Positions 1 through 7,418 of a stretch of 42,374 nucleotides of DNA are shown here, piece by piece. The stretch lies in the NCBI GenBank assembly GCA_008933835.1, contig WBUG01000029.1, forward strand, positions 1 through 42,374. Reading direction: 5' to 3'. Position 1 is the first letter of the stretch; the number at the start of each line of letters is the position of its first letter. Below the pieces are notes generated by a model. That model made no database searches. It saw nothing but the letters and a program-made list of their open reading frames with translations, and was not told the DNA's origin. The stretch comes from Bacteroidota bacterium (lineage in GTDB: Bacteria > Bacteroidota > Ignavibacteria > UBA10030 > UBA8401). Both the position numbers and the translations under genes were made by a program.

Positions 1-90
1 CAGACGCGGTCTGAAGCGATGATTCGAGAGCGGGAGATCAAACGGCAAAAGAGCCGTTCAGCCATCGCTCGAATCATTGAGGGACGATAG
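1..90 (+). CDS. GIY-YIG nuclease-family protein, C-terminal fragment
   Basis: The reading frame is open from the first base and ends at TAG 88-90, giving about 29 residues with the pattern TRSEAMIREREIKRQKSR followed by AIARIIEG. The T(R/E)SEA-xxRE(K/R)xIK-xxKS signature is the usual C-terminal end of small GIY-YIG (UPF0213/YhbQ-like) single-domain nucleases of about 80-100 residues. The catalytic GIY...YIG part lies outside the window, so activity cannot be judged. A strong hairpin follows 12 bases after the stop. Confidence 0.72.
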   Translation, partial: QTRSEAMIREREIKRQKSRSAIARIIEGR

Positions 91-102
91 CTGGGAGAGC
101 GT

Positions 103-127
103 CCCGATGCCCCGAAGGGGCATCGGG
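103..127. repeat. Perfect 11-bp hairpin with GAA loop
   Basis: CCCGATGCCCC (103-113) pairs perfectly with GGGGCATCGGG (117-127) around GAA. Read on the minus strand, the apex is a C(UUCG)G tetraloop, which is exceptionally stable. No T-tract follows on either strand, so it is not a textbook intrinsic terminator, although its place just after the GIY-YIG stop fits a transcript-end or mRNA-stabilising role. The same CCCGATG/CATCGGG core recurs in the terminator at 18747-18767. Confidence 0.75.
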
Positions 128-461
128 TAGGTCAGCGGTTCCCTGCCCGACTGCCATGCGGTGAGGCAACACATCTTCGCATCACAACACACCGCTCTCT
201 GTTGACCACCATACCTTCTTTGCATCGAATGTATGTCTGTGGACATCATCCAGGCCTGGAAGAAACCGTCAAGTTTCATTTCCTAATTGTCGTTGTGAAT
301 TGTCTTCGATAGATGACAATCAATTTCCTTCGTCCCTTGCATCGTGCCCCGTAGCGTATCAATCAAAAGAAGCGTACCTTCTCCACAGTACCATCATCGC
401 CCTTCCCGCCTGAACCGTGCTGCCGGCTAAACGCCACCATTCAATCGCGCAAAGGTTTCCT
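128..461. other. Intergenic region upstream of the secreted glycosidase-like gene
   Basis: No convincing gene is seen here. It is visibly more AT-rich than its surroundings and must hold the promoter of the gene at 462. It contains an inverted repeat ATTGTC (299-304) and GACAAT (315-320) spaced by 10 bases, a possible operator. A TTGCAT (337-342) and TATCAA (357-362) pair resembles promoter boxes, but the 14-base spacing is too short to call. Confidence 0.5.
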
Positions 462-3400
462 ATGAGAACGCTCTCTCTCCTTTCCGTAGCAATGCAAATC
501 GCTTTCGCTTCATGGCCGGACACCACCTCCACCGAAGTCGTGACCAACGGTGTCGTGCACACCCAATACACGCTCCCCGGCCCGTTCACACTGGACGTTC
601 TTGAGATCGACACGAAAGCGCCGTACATCCAATTCGAAAGTTACCGGCCGAACGGACTCACAAAGACCACCGTGCAGGCCGCCGCCAACGACCAACCGGG
701 GCACCGTGTCATCGGCGCCATCAATGCGGACTTCTTCAGCTTCGAAACCGGATGGCCGATCCATAATCAGGTCGTGAACGGCAAAGCGGTGCTCGGTATC
801 TCCTCCATCAAATCCTCCTTCGCGGTGACCTCTGACCGCCGCGTCGTCATCGACGGTTTCAGTTTCACCGGAAGTCTGAAAGCGAAGAACGGCACGGTGC
901 TGACCCTCACCGGCAGCAACACGACCCGCAACGCGGCGCAGACGGTCCTCTTCTCATCGTACAAAGGCGCGGCGACAGGAACCGATGCGACAGGACAAGA
1001 GGCGGCCTTGAAGGTCCTCTCGGACCTTTCCGCCAACGACACGCTGACCGCGGTGGTGACGCAGAAAGGGAGCGGCAACCTGGCGATCCCCGGGGACGGA
1101 TACGTGGTCTCCGGCGGAAGCGGGTCTCCGGCGACGTTCGTCGCCAACGCGCTCGCGGTGGGCGATACAGTCCGCCTCTACCTCAATTACGTTCCGCGGA
1201 GCGGCGCCGACATCAAGCGCATCACCCAGCTCATCACCGGCAACGGCCGTCTCATCAAGGACGGCGTCGCCTATCCCGCCATCGGAGATTATGACCAGTC
1301 CGGCTCCAGCTTCAATGAGGCCCGGCATCCCCGCACGTTCGTGGGATACAACGACGACACGAGCAAGGTCTACTTCTGCACGGTGGACGGACGGCAGACA
1401 TCGAGTCTCGGCATGTCCTTCACCGAGATGGCGAACTTCCTGCTCGCCATCGGCGTGAAGGACGCCTTCAATCTCGACGGCGGCGGCTCCACAACGATGG
1501 TGGTGCGCGGAGCAGTGGTGAACTCGCCGTCCGATCCCGGCGGAGAACGTTCCGTCGCCAATTCGCTCCACGTCGTCAGCACCGCGCCGGTCGGCACTTT
1601 ACACTATCTCAACCTTCTGGAGAACCGCCGTGACGTGTTCCAGGGACTGAGCTACCAGTTTCACGCCGAAGGGAAGGACGAGCACCGCAATCCGCTCCCC
1701 CTGCCCGCCGGAACAACATGGGAGTGCACCCCGTCCATCGGCACCGTTTCCGCCTCCGGACTCTTCATGGCGAACCAGGTGAACGACAGCGGCTGGGTCA
1801 CCGTCCGTTACAACGGCATCGCCGATTCGGCACGCGTCTATGTCCGCATCGTGAAGGAACTCCGCGTGTATCCCGCCTCCCTCTCCATGGTCCCCGGCGA
1901 ACAGGTGTCATTGACGATCTACGGCATCGATACCGGGAACAACGACGTGCTTCTTGAAGGGAACCAGGTGTTCACGTCCATCGCCGGTCCGAACATCCAT
2001 TTCGATGCCGGCACCCGGACCGTCACCGCCCAGGGATTCGGGAAAGGGACGATCACCATCTCTCTCGACACCGTGAAGCGGGCGATGACGTACGATTTCT
2101 CCGGCGTCGATACCACCGTCTTTGCGGAACGGTTCGACGATCTCTTCCTCTGGTCGCAGGACGTCACCGGCACCGACCCGGACAATGTTTTCTTCGGGTT
2201 GAGCACCGACACGGCATACTCCGCTCCTGGCTCCTACCGGGTGTTCTACAGCTTCCCCACCACGGACGCGGTGGTCGCTCAGCTGCGGACCGACCTGCCG
2301 CTCGCAAGCCGGCCGGACAGCATCTTTCTGAAAGTGTACGGGAACGGCGGCGGTCATACGCTGCGTCTGCTCTTCACCGACAAGGACGGCGAATCGTTCT
2401 CCATCACCTCGCCGTCGTCCGTGACCTGGAACGGCACATGGCAGAACGTCGGCTTCAAGATGGTGAACGCCAAACCGGTCACCTCGGGGACGCTCGATTT
2501 CCCCGTCACGCTGCGCGAGGTCCAGGTGTCCATCGGCGAGGCGGTCACGTCCGGTTCCAAAGCGGTCGGCACCATCTTCCTGGACGACATCACCGTGCAT
2601 TATCCAAACCGGGCGGTGGCGCCGTCGGTGCTGTACGATTTCAATTCCGGCATCACGGGATGGCTGCAGCCGTTCGGCGTGGGGAGCGGGCAGACGGTCG
2701 GGATCCTGACCACGTCGAAGCTCGAACATTCCGCCGAGCAGCGGTATGAAGGGAGCGGCAGCGGCAAGTGGACCCTCATCGACGACCCGGCGCTGACCAC
2801 GAACTGGAACATCCGCATCGCGCGCACCACCAGTGCGGAGCTGGCGGACATGCTGCGCGGCAGCTACATCGGCGCCTGGGTATGGGCGAACGGCAATCTC
2901 GGCATCACGATGCGCACGGTCATCCGCGGCGGCGCCAGCGGACTGTGCCAGGGTCCCGCCTTTCCCGTGAATCACACCGGATGGAAGCTCATCGGCGTGC
3001 GCCTCGATGCGGCGAAGTTCACCACGTATATCACCTCCGGCACCATCGTGGACGCAGGGAACAAGTTCAACGGCTTCCACGTGGAGGCGAACAACGCGAC
3101 GGTGGACGGAAAGACGGTGGTCTTCTACGTGGACAAGATGGTGACGAGCGCGTTGACGGTCCCCTCCGGATTCATCGATTTCGGCGCGGCGTGGGATTCC
3201 ACCGGCCGGCAGGTACGGGTGGCGTGGGGAGTGAACTCGGAGATCAGCATCAACCGGTACGTGGTGGAGCGGAGCAATGACGGAACGCTGTTCGCGGAGG
3301 TCGGCAGCGTCCCGGCCGTCGGCAACGCCGACACGACGCAGCGGTACTCGTACTATGACGATATCGGCGCGCTCACCTCGGCGGTGTACCGCATCCGCCA

Positions 3401-3746
3401 GATCACGAACGACGGCGGACAGACGACGACCCCCGCGATCGCATTCACGCTCAGCGGCGCAGCGTCTCCGGAATTCACACCGCACACCTTCGCGCTCTAC
3501 CAGAACTATCCCAACCCGTTCAATCCGGTGACCACCATCCGCTTCACGCTGCCCAGTTCCGCATACACGTCCCTGACGGTGTACGACCTGCTCGGCCGGA
3601 AGGTGTCGACCCTTGTCGACGGAACGCTTTCCGCCGGAACGCACACGGCGAATTGGGATTCCACGTCGCTCTCGAGCGGCGTCTATCTCTACCGCCTGAA
3701 CGCCGGACCGTACTCCGAAACGAGGAAAATGTTGGTCGCCAAGTAA
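462..3746 (+). CDS. Secreted phosphodiester glycosidase (NAGPA)-family protein with T9SS sorting domain
   Basis: Predicted secreted protein of 1094 residues. The start at 462 is chosen because AAAGG lies just upstream and it gives a signal peptide (MRTLSLLSVAMQIAFA). Residues about 25-375 match the phosphodiester glycosidase domain (PF09992, related to the enzyme that uncovers mannose-6-phosphate): an early INADFF motif, HPRTFVGYN near 288 and NLDGGGSTTM near 336. The middle looks like an Ig-like (Big) domain (about 470-560) and carbohydrate-binding-like beta-sandwich segments, followed by a fibronectin-like stretch (VERSNDG). The last 85 residues (FALYQNYPNPFNPVTTIRF onward) form the type A T9SS C-terminal sorting domain, so the protein should cross the outer membrane through T9SS. 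The substrate is unknown; a cell-surface or environmental polysaccharide phosphodiester is a guess. An in-frame ATG/CTG region back to 417 is open but would spoil the signal peptide. Confidence 0.88.
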   Translation: MRTLSLLSVAMQIAFASWPDTTSTEVVTNGVVHTQYTLPGPFTLDVLEIDTKAPYIQFESYRPNGLTKTTVQAAANDQPGHRVIGAINADFFSFETGWPIHNQVVNGKAVLGISSIKSSFAVTSDRRVVIDGFSFTGSLKAKNGTVLTLTGSNTTRNAAQTVLFSSYKGAATGTDATGQEAALKVLSDLSANDTLTAVVTQKGSGNLAIPGDGYVVSGGSGSPATFVANALAVGDTVRLYLNYVPRSGADIKRITQLITGNGRLIKDGVAYPAIGDYDQSGSSFNEARHPRTFVGYNDDTSKVYFCTVDGRQTSSLGMSFTEMANFLLAIGVKDAFNLDGGGSTTMVVRGAVVNSPSDPGGERSVANSLHVVSTAPVGTLHYLNLLENRRDVFQGLSYQFHAEGKDEHRNPLPLPAGTTWECTPSIGTVSASGLFMANQVNDSGWVTVRYNGIADSARVYVRIVKELRVYPASLSMVPGEQVSLTIYGIDTGNNDVLLEGNQVFTSIAGPNIHFDAGTRTVTAQGFGKGTITISLDTVKRAMTYDFSGVDTTVFAERFDDLFLWSQDVTGTDPDNVFFGLSTDTAYSAPGSYRVFYSFPTTDAVVAQLRTDLPLASRPDSIFLKVYGNGGGHTLRLLFTDKDGESFSITSPSSVTWNGTWQNVGFKMVNAKPVTSGTLDFPVTLREVQVSIGEAVTSGSKAVGTIFLDDITVHYPNRAVAPSVLYDFNSGITGWLQPFGVGSGQTVGILTTSKLEHSAEQRYEGSGSGKWTLIDDPALTTNWNIRIARTTSAELADMLRGSYIGAWVWANGNLGITMRTVIRGGASGLCQGPAFPVNHTGWKLIGVRLDAAKFTTYITSGTIVDAGNKFNGFHVEANNATVDGKTVVFYVDKMVTSALTVPSGFIDFGAAWDSTGRQVRVAWGVNSEISINRYVVERSNDGTLFAEVGSVPAVGNADTTQRYSYYDDIGALTSAVYRIRQITNDGGQTTTPAIAFTLSGAASPEFTPHTFALYQNYPNPFNPVTTIRFTLPSSAYTSLTVYDLLGRKVSTLVDGTLSAGTHTANWDSTSLSSGVYLYRLNAGPYSETRKMLVAK

Positions 3747-3754
3747 CTTTCACC

Positions 3755-3783
3755 TTGCACCGTGAGGCCAGTTTTCGTATTTT
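3755..3783 (+). promoter_or_regulatory. Sigma70-like promoter of the tRNA-Ser/tRNA-Pro unit
   Basis: TTGCAC (3755-3760), a 17-base spacer and TATTTT (3778-3783) lie about 28 bases upstream of tRNA-Ser. The extended TATTTTAG also resembles the Bacteroidota TAnnTTTG element. The predicted transcription start is near 3790. Confidence 0.65.
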
Positions 3784-3810
3784 AGTGCACTGTTAAGCCA
3801 AAAGAGATAT

Positions 3811-3903
3811 GGAGAGGTGGGAGAGTGGCTTAATCCAGCGGTTTGCTAAACCGCCGTACGCTGTAAAGGCGTACCGAGGGTTCAAATCCCTCCCTCTCCG
3901 CCA
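3811..3903 (+). tRNA. tRNA-Ser (anticodon GCT)
   Basis: Acceptor arms GGAGAGG (3811-3817) and CCTCTCC (3893-3899) pair, followed by G and an encoded CCA (3901-3903). The anticodon stem GCGGT/ACCGC encloses loop TTGCTAA, placing anticodon GCT at 3845-3847, which reads AGC/AGU serine codons. A long variable arm (GTACGC...GCGTAC) and T-loop TTCAAAT support a class II serine tRNA. It is the first member of a two-tRNA transcript. Confidence 0.96.
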
Positions 3904-3928
3904 GTTTCACCGCTTCAGCATCATTGTT

Positions 3929-4003
3929 CGGGGTGTGGCTCAGCCCGGTTAGAGCGCTTGGTTCGGGACCAAGAGGCCGGAGGTTCGAATCCTCTCACCC
4001 CGA
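3929..4003 (+). tRNA. tRNA-Pro (anticodon CGG)
   Basis: Acceptor arms CGGGGTG (3929-3935) and CACCCCG (3996-4002) pair, with A4003 as discriminator. The anticodon stem CTTGG/CCAAG encloses TTCGGGA, giving anticodon CGG for the CCG codon. The T arm GAGG-TTCGAAT-CCTC is intact. CCA is not encoded (ACGA follows), unlike the tRNA-Ser 25 bases upstream, so tailing by a nucleotidyltransferase is expected. Confidence 0.95.
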
Positions 4004-4016
4004 CGAACAATCCAAT

Positions 4017-4047
4017 AAAAAGGGGACGTGATGAACGTCCTCTTTTT
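4017..4047 (+). terminator. Intrinsic terminator of the tRNA unit
   Basis: GGGGACGT (4022-4029) and ACGTCCTC (4035-4042) form an 8-bp stem with one G-T pair and loop GATGA. It is flanked by AAAAA and followed by TTTTT (4043-4047). It ends the tRNA transcript before the OmpA-like gene. Confidence 0.85.
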
Positions 4048-4095
4048 GTTCCCTCCCTTCCGTTCGTCATCCATGATCAGTCGAAAGGACCGGCC

Positions 4096-5097
4096 ATGAA
4101 GACCTTCCACCGCCTCATTCCGTTCACGTTCCCCTTCCTCCTCGCCGCCTGCGTGTCGCTCGGACGGTTCGAGGAGATGCAAACACACCGTGACGCGCTT
4201 CAGGTCTCCCTCGATTCCCTGAAGAACGTCGTCGCGGAAATGGACGTCCGCATCGGCCAACTGCGGACGGAGAACACCGGCCTCTCATCAAAGCTCGCCG
4301 AGAAGCAGCAGCGCATCGCCGACCTCGAACTGATGTCCGACACGCTCACCGAACGCTCCCGGGCCCTGCAGAACGAGCTCGACATGCTGAAGCAGAACTA
4401 CGAGCAGTCCAAGTCGCGCAATTCGGCGGAGATCAAGAAGCTCCTCACCAATCTCGAATCGTTGCAGCGGGACGTCGCATCACGCGAACAGCGGCTGCGC
4501 GATTTCGAGGAGGCGCTCGCCGTACGCGATTCGTCCCTCGCCGTGATGCAGAGCGACCTCATCGGCCGCGAACAGAAGGTGGTGGACCTCCAGCGCCGTC
4601 TCTCGGCGCGCGACTCCGCCCTGAACGCCCTCAAGACCCGGCTGAACGATGCGCTCCTCGGCTTCACCAGCAGCGGGCTCTCCATCACCGTCGTGAAGGG
4701 ACGCGTGTACGTCTCCCTCTCCAACCAGCTCCTCTTCTCCACCGGCCGAACGGACATCGACAAGCGCGGTAAGGAGGCGCTGAAGGACCTTGCCACCGTG
4801 CTCAATCAACAGACCGACCTTTCCATCCTCGTCGAAGGTCATACGGACAACCAGGCGGTGAAGAACCTCGGCGCCATCAAGGACAACTGGGACCTGAGCG
4901 TCCTCCGTGCCACCGAAGTGGTCCGCTACCTGACCGGCGAAGGGAAGATGGACCCGAAGCGCATCACCGCTTCTGGCCGCAGCGAGTATCTGCCGGTGGA
5001 CACCGCATCGACACCGGATGCGCTGGCGAAGAACCGCCGCACGGAGATCATCCTCATTCCCCGACTCTCCGAACTGTTCGAGATCCTCGAGCAGTGA
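4096..5097 (+). CDS. OmpA-family lipoprotein with long coiled coil
   Basis: Lipoprotein of 333 residues, start taken at ATG 4096 (GGACCGGCC upstream). The signal peptide ends in lipobox LAAC with Cys19 as the lipidation site. Residues about 30-205 are heptad-rich, charged coiled coil (LRTEN...LAEKQQRIADLE...). Residues about 215-330 form an OmpA C-terminal peptidoglycan-binding domain: LLFSTGRTDID, VEGHTDN and NRRTEIIL carry the Asp and Arg positions that contact diaminopimelate. It probably anchors the outer membrane to peptidoglycan, held at the membrane by its lipid and reaching the wall through the coil. The stop overlaps the next gene's GTG (GTGA), so the two are probably co-translated. 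Confidence 0.9.
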   Translation: MKTFHRLIPFTFPFLLAACVSLGRFEEMQTHRDALQVSLDSLKNVVAEMDVRIGQLRTENTGLSSKLAEKQQRIADLELMSDTLTERSRALQNELDMLKQNYEQSKSRNSAEIKKLLTNLESLQRDVASREQRLRDFEEALAVRDSSLAVMQSDLIGREQKVVDLQRRLSARDSALNALKTRLNDALLGFTSSGLSITVVKGRVYVSLSNQLLFSTGRTDIDKRGKEALKDLATVLNQQTDLSILVEGHTDNQAVKNLGAIKDNWDLSVLRATEVVRYLTGEGKMDPKRITASGRSEYLPVDTASTPDALAKNRRTEIILIPRLSELFEILEQ

Positions 5098-6071
5098 CCG
5101 CTCTCCGCGCTCTCGTCATCATCACGGCCGCCGCGATCGTCATCCTCTGCGGCGGCTGCGCCGTCGCGGTTCCGGACCCCGTGCCCGAACACCGGCGTTG
5201 GCTGACGCTTCCGCCGGACATCCGCGTGCTGCTCGATGCACCGGCGGCCGTGGACAGCACCCTCCCCTCCGCGCTCATCCTTTACGCGCTGCCGAACGGC
5301 AACACCATCGAGATGACCGCAGGACGGACGATGCACGAAGGGCTCGACTGGCACTATGACATTCAGCACATCGCCGCACAGACACGTTTCCTCCGCGCAG
5401 CATCAAAGGATCGGAACATCTTCGTCGCCTACCTCGAAACGCCGCAGAAGAGCTGGCCCGCCTGGCGTCGGACCAATCCGGACAACGCTTCGGTCATCGC
5501 GCGCACGGCGGACATCCTTCGGTTCGAGACCGGGGCGATGGACAACGTCACCCTCTCGGGCCACAGCGGCGGCGGGAGCTTCATCAACGGATTCCTGAAC
5601 GCGTACGACACCCTCCCCGCGTTCGTCCGCCGCATCGCCTACCTCGACGCCAACTACAGCTTCGACGACGATTCCCTCGGCCATGGAAGGAAACTGACGC
5701 ACTGGCTCGCCGAAGACACGGCGAGAACGCTGGCGGTCATCGCCTACGATGACCGGGAGATCACCCTGAACGGAAAGAAAGTGGTCGGACCCGACGGCGG
5801 AACGTACCGCGCGACGCAGCGGATGCTGCACAGTTTCCGTCTCCGCACCTCCATCGATTCTTCCTCCGCTCCCCCGCTGACGGAGTGGCGCGGATTCGGC
5901 GGACAGAGCCGCTTCATCGTTCATCAGAATCCCGATACGCTCATCCTGCACACGGTGCTGGTGGAACGGAACGGCTTCATCCACGCCATGCTGCTCCGTA
6001 CCCCCCAGGAAGAACATGGGTACCGGTTCTACGGAGAACGCGTCTACGGCCGCCTCATACGGAGCGAATGA
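5094..6071 (+). CDS. Alpha/beta-hydrolase-fold lipoprotein
   Basis: 325-residue protein starting at GTG 5094 inside the previous stop codon. The N-terminus MTALRALVIITAAAIVILCGGC has a lipobox (CGGC) with Cys22, so the protein should be membrane-anchored and periplasmic or surface-exposed. LSGHSGGG around Ser158 is a nucleophile elbow of the GxSxG type. ALILYALPNGN near 60-70 would supply the first core strand and oxyanion region, and a late His in HAMLLRTPQEEHGY may complete the triad. The family looks like an uncharacterised esterase or peptidase-like hydrolase; substrate unknown. The next gene starts directly after its stop, suggesting an operon of three genes (4096-7418). Confidence 0.75.
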   Translation: MTALRALVIITAAAIVILCGGCAVAVPDPVPEHRRWLTLPPDIRVLLDAPAAVDSTLPSALILYALPNGNTIEMTAGRTMHEGLDWHYDIQHIAAQTRFLRAASKDRNIFVAYLETPQKSWPAWRRTNPDNASVIARTADILRFETGAMDNVTLSGHSGGGSFINGFLNAYDTLPAFVRRIAYLDANYSFDDDSLGHGRKLTHWLAEDTARTLAVIAYDDREITLNGKKVVGPDGGTYRATQRMLHSFRLRTSIDSSSAPPLTEWRGFGGQSRFIVHQNPDTLILHTVLVERNGFIHAMLLRTPQEEHGYRFYGERVYGRLIRSE

Positions 6072-7418
6072 ATGGAACGACCCGCACTGAAACGCGAACT
6101 CTCCCTCCTCCAGGCGGTGGCGGTGAACATGATTGATATGGTGGGGATCGGTCCGTTCGTCGTGCTCCCCATCGTCATCGGCATCATGGGCGGACCGCAG
6201 CACGTCCTGGCCTGGGTGGCGGGGGCGGTGCTCGCGATGGTCGACGGGTTCATTTGGGCGGAGTACGGTGCGGCGCTCCCCCGCGCCGGCGGAAGTTACG
6301 TCTTTCTGAAGGAGGCGTACGGTCCCCGGTGGGGCCGTCTGATGTCGTTCCTCTTCATCTGGCAAACGATGATCCAGGCGCCGCTGGTCATCGCCTCCGG
6401 ATCCATCGGATTCGCCCAGTACCTCTCCTTCCTCGTTCCATTGGACGACGTCACGCGCCGCATCGCCTCCGGTTCTCTCGTCATCCTTCTGACCGTCATC
6501 CTCTACCGCCGCATCTCCACGCTCGGCCGCATCTCGGTGGCGTTATGGGCGGGAGTGCTGGCGACCATGGCGTGGTTCATCATCGGAGGACTGTGGCACT
6601 TCGATCCCGCGATGGCGTTCTCGTACCCTCCGGGGGCGTTCGATTTCGGCTGGCTGTTCTGGGTGGCGCTCGGGCAGGCGACGGTGCAGACGATGTACTC
6701 GTACCTCGGATACTACAACGTGAACCATCTCGGCGGTGAGATCCGCGACCCGGCGCGGAACATTCCGCGCGCGATCTTCATCTCCATCGCCGGCATCGCG
6801 CTGCTCTACATCGCGATGCAGTTTGCCGTCATCGGCGTGATACCGTGGCAGGAGGCGAAGGAGTCCCCCTTCATCGTCAGCACGCTCATCGAACGGCTCT
6901 ACGGCAGCAGCGCCGCGGCCCTCGCCACCGTGCTGGTCCTCTGGATCGCCTTCGCGTCCCTCTTCGCGGTGATGCTCGGATACTCCCGCATCCCGTACGC
7001 CGCGGCGGCCGACGGCAACTTCTTCCCCTCCTTCGCCCGGCTCCATCCCGTGAAGGATTTCCCCCACATCTCCCTGCTGTGGCTCGGCGGTGCGGCGTTC
7101 GTGTTCAGTCTTCTGTTCCGGATGGCGGACGTCATCAAAGCGATCCTGGCGATGCGGATCCTGGTGCAGTTCATCGGCGGGGCGGCGGGAGTGATGCTGC
7201 TGCGGCGGAGACTGGGAACGGGGAACATCCCGTACCGGATGTGGCTCTATCCTCTTCCCGTGGTGCTGGCCATCGTGCTATGGGCATCGGTGCTCGCGTC
7301 CACCGGAGCGTCGTTCGCGCTCTCCGGCCTCACGGTCCTCTCCGCCGGCGTCGCGGCCTTCATGGTCCGGGCGCGTATCCGGCGCGAATGGCCGTTCACG
7401 GCTCCGTCTCAGGAATGA
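6072..7418 (+). CDS. APC-superfamily amino acid/polyamine permease
   Basis: Integral membrane protein of 448 residues with about 12 hydrophobic helices. The first helix carries NMIDMVGIGPFVVLP, matching the G-[IS]-G-x unwound segment of APC transporters that binds the substrate amino group. GEIRDPARNIPRAIFISI after helix 6 is the conserved cytoplasmic loop typical of the amino-acid permease branch (compare GGEVKNPxRNIPRA). The substrate cannot be read from sequence. The start ATG directly abuts the upstream stop. Its 3' end overlaps the convergent Sel1 gene by 23 bases. Confidence 0.88.
   Translation: MERPALKRELSLLQAVAVNMIDMVGIGPFVVLPIVIGIMGGPQHVLAWVAGAVLAMVDGFIWAEYGAALPRAGGSYVFLKEAYGPRWGRLMSFLFIWQTMIQAPLVIASGSIGFAQYLSFLVPLDDVTRRIASGSLVILLTVILYRRISTLGRISVALWAGVLATMAWFIIGGLWHFDPAMAFSYPPGAFDFGWLFWVALGQATVQTMYSYLGYYNVNHLGGEIRDPARNIPRAIFISIAGIALLYIAMQFAVIGVIPWQEAKESPFIVSTLIERLYGSSAAALATVLVLWIAFASLFAVMLGYSRIPYAAAADGNFFPSFARLHPVKDFPHISLLWLGGAAFVFSLLFRMADVIKAILAMRILVQFIGGAAGVMLLRRRLGTGNIPYRMWLYPLPVVLAIVLWASVLASTGASFALSGLTVLSAGVAAFMVRARIRREWPFTAPSQE

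Noticed and set aside
58-279. A 73-codon minus-strand frame in the first intergenic region
   Set aside because: It runs through the GIY-YIG tail and the perfect hairpin, has no upstream ribosome site and no recognisable motif.
337-362. A sigma70-type promoter for the gene at 462
   Set aside because: TTGCAT and TATCAA are only 14 bases apart, too short for a functional spacer.
1908-3644. A 578-codon open frame antisense to the T9SS glycosidase-like gene
   Set aside because: Arg/Asp/His-rich shadow with no recognisable domain; the plus strand encodes a clear multidomain secreted protein.
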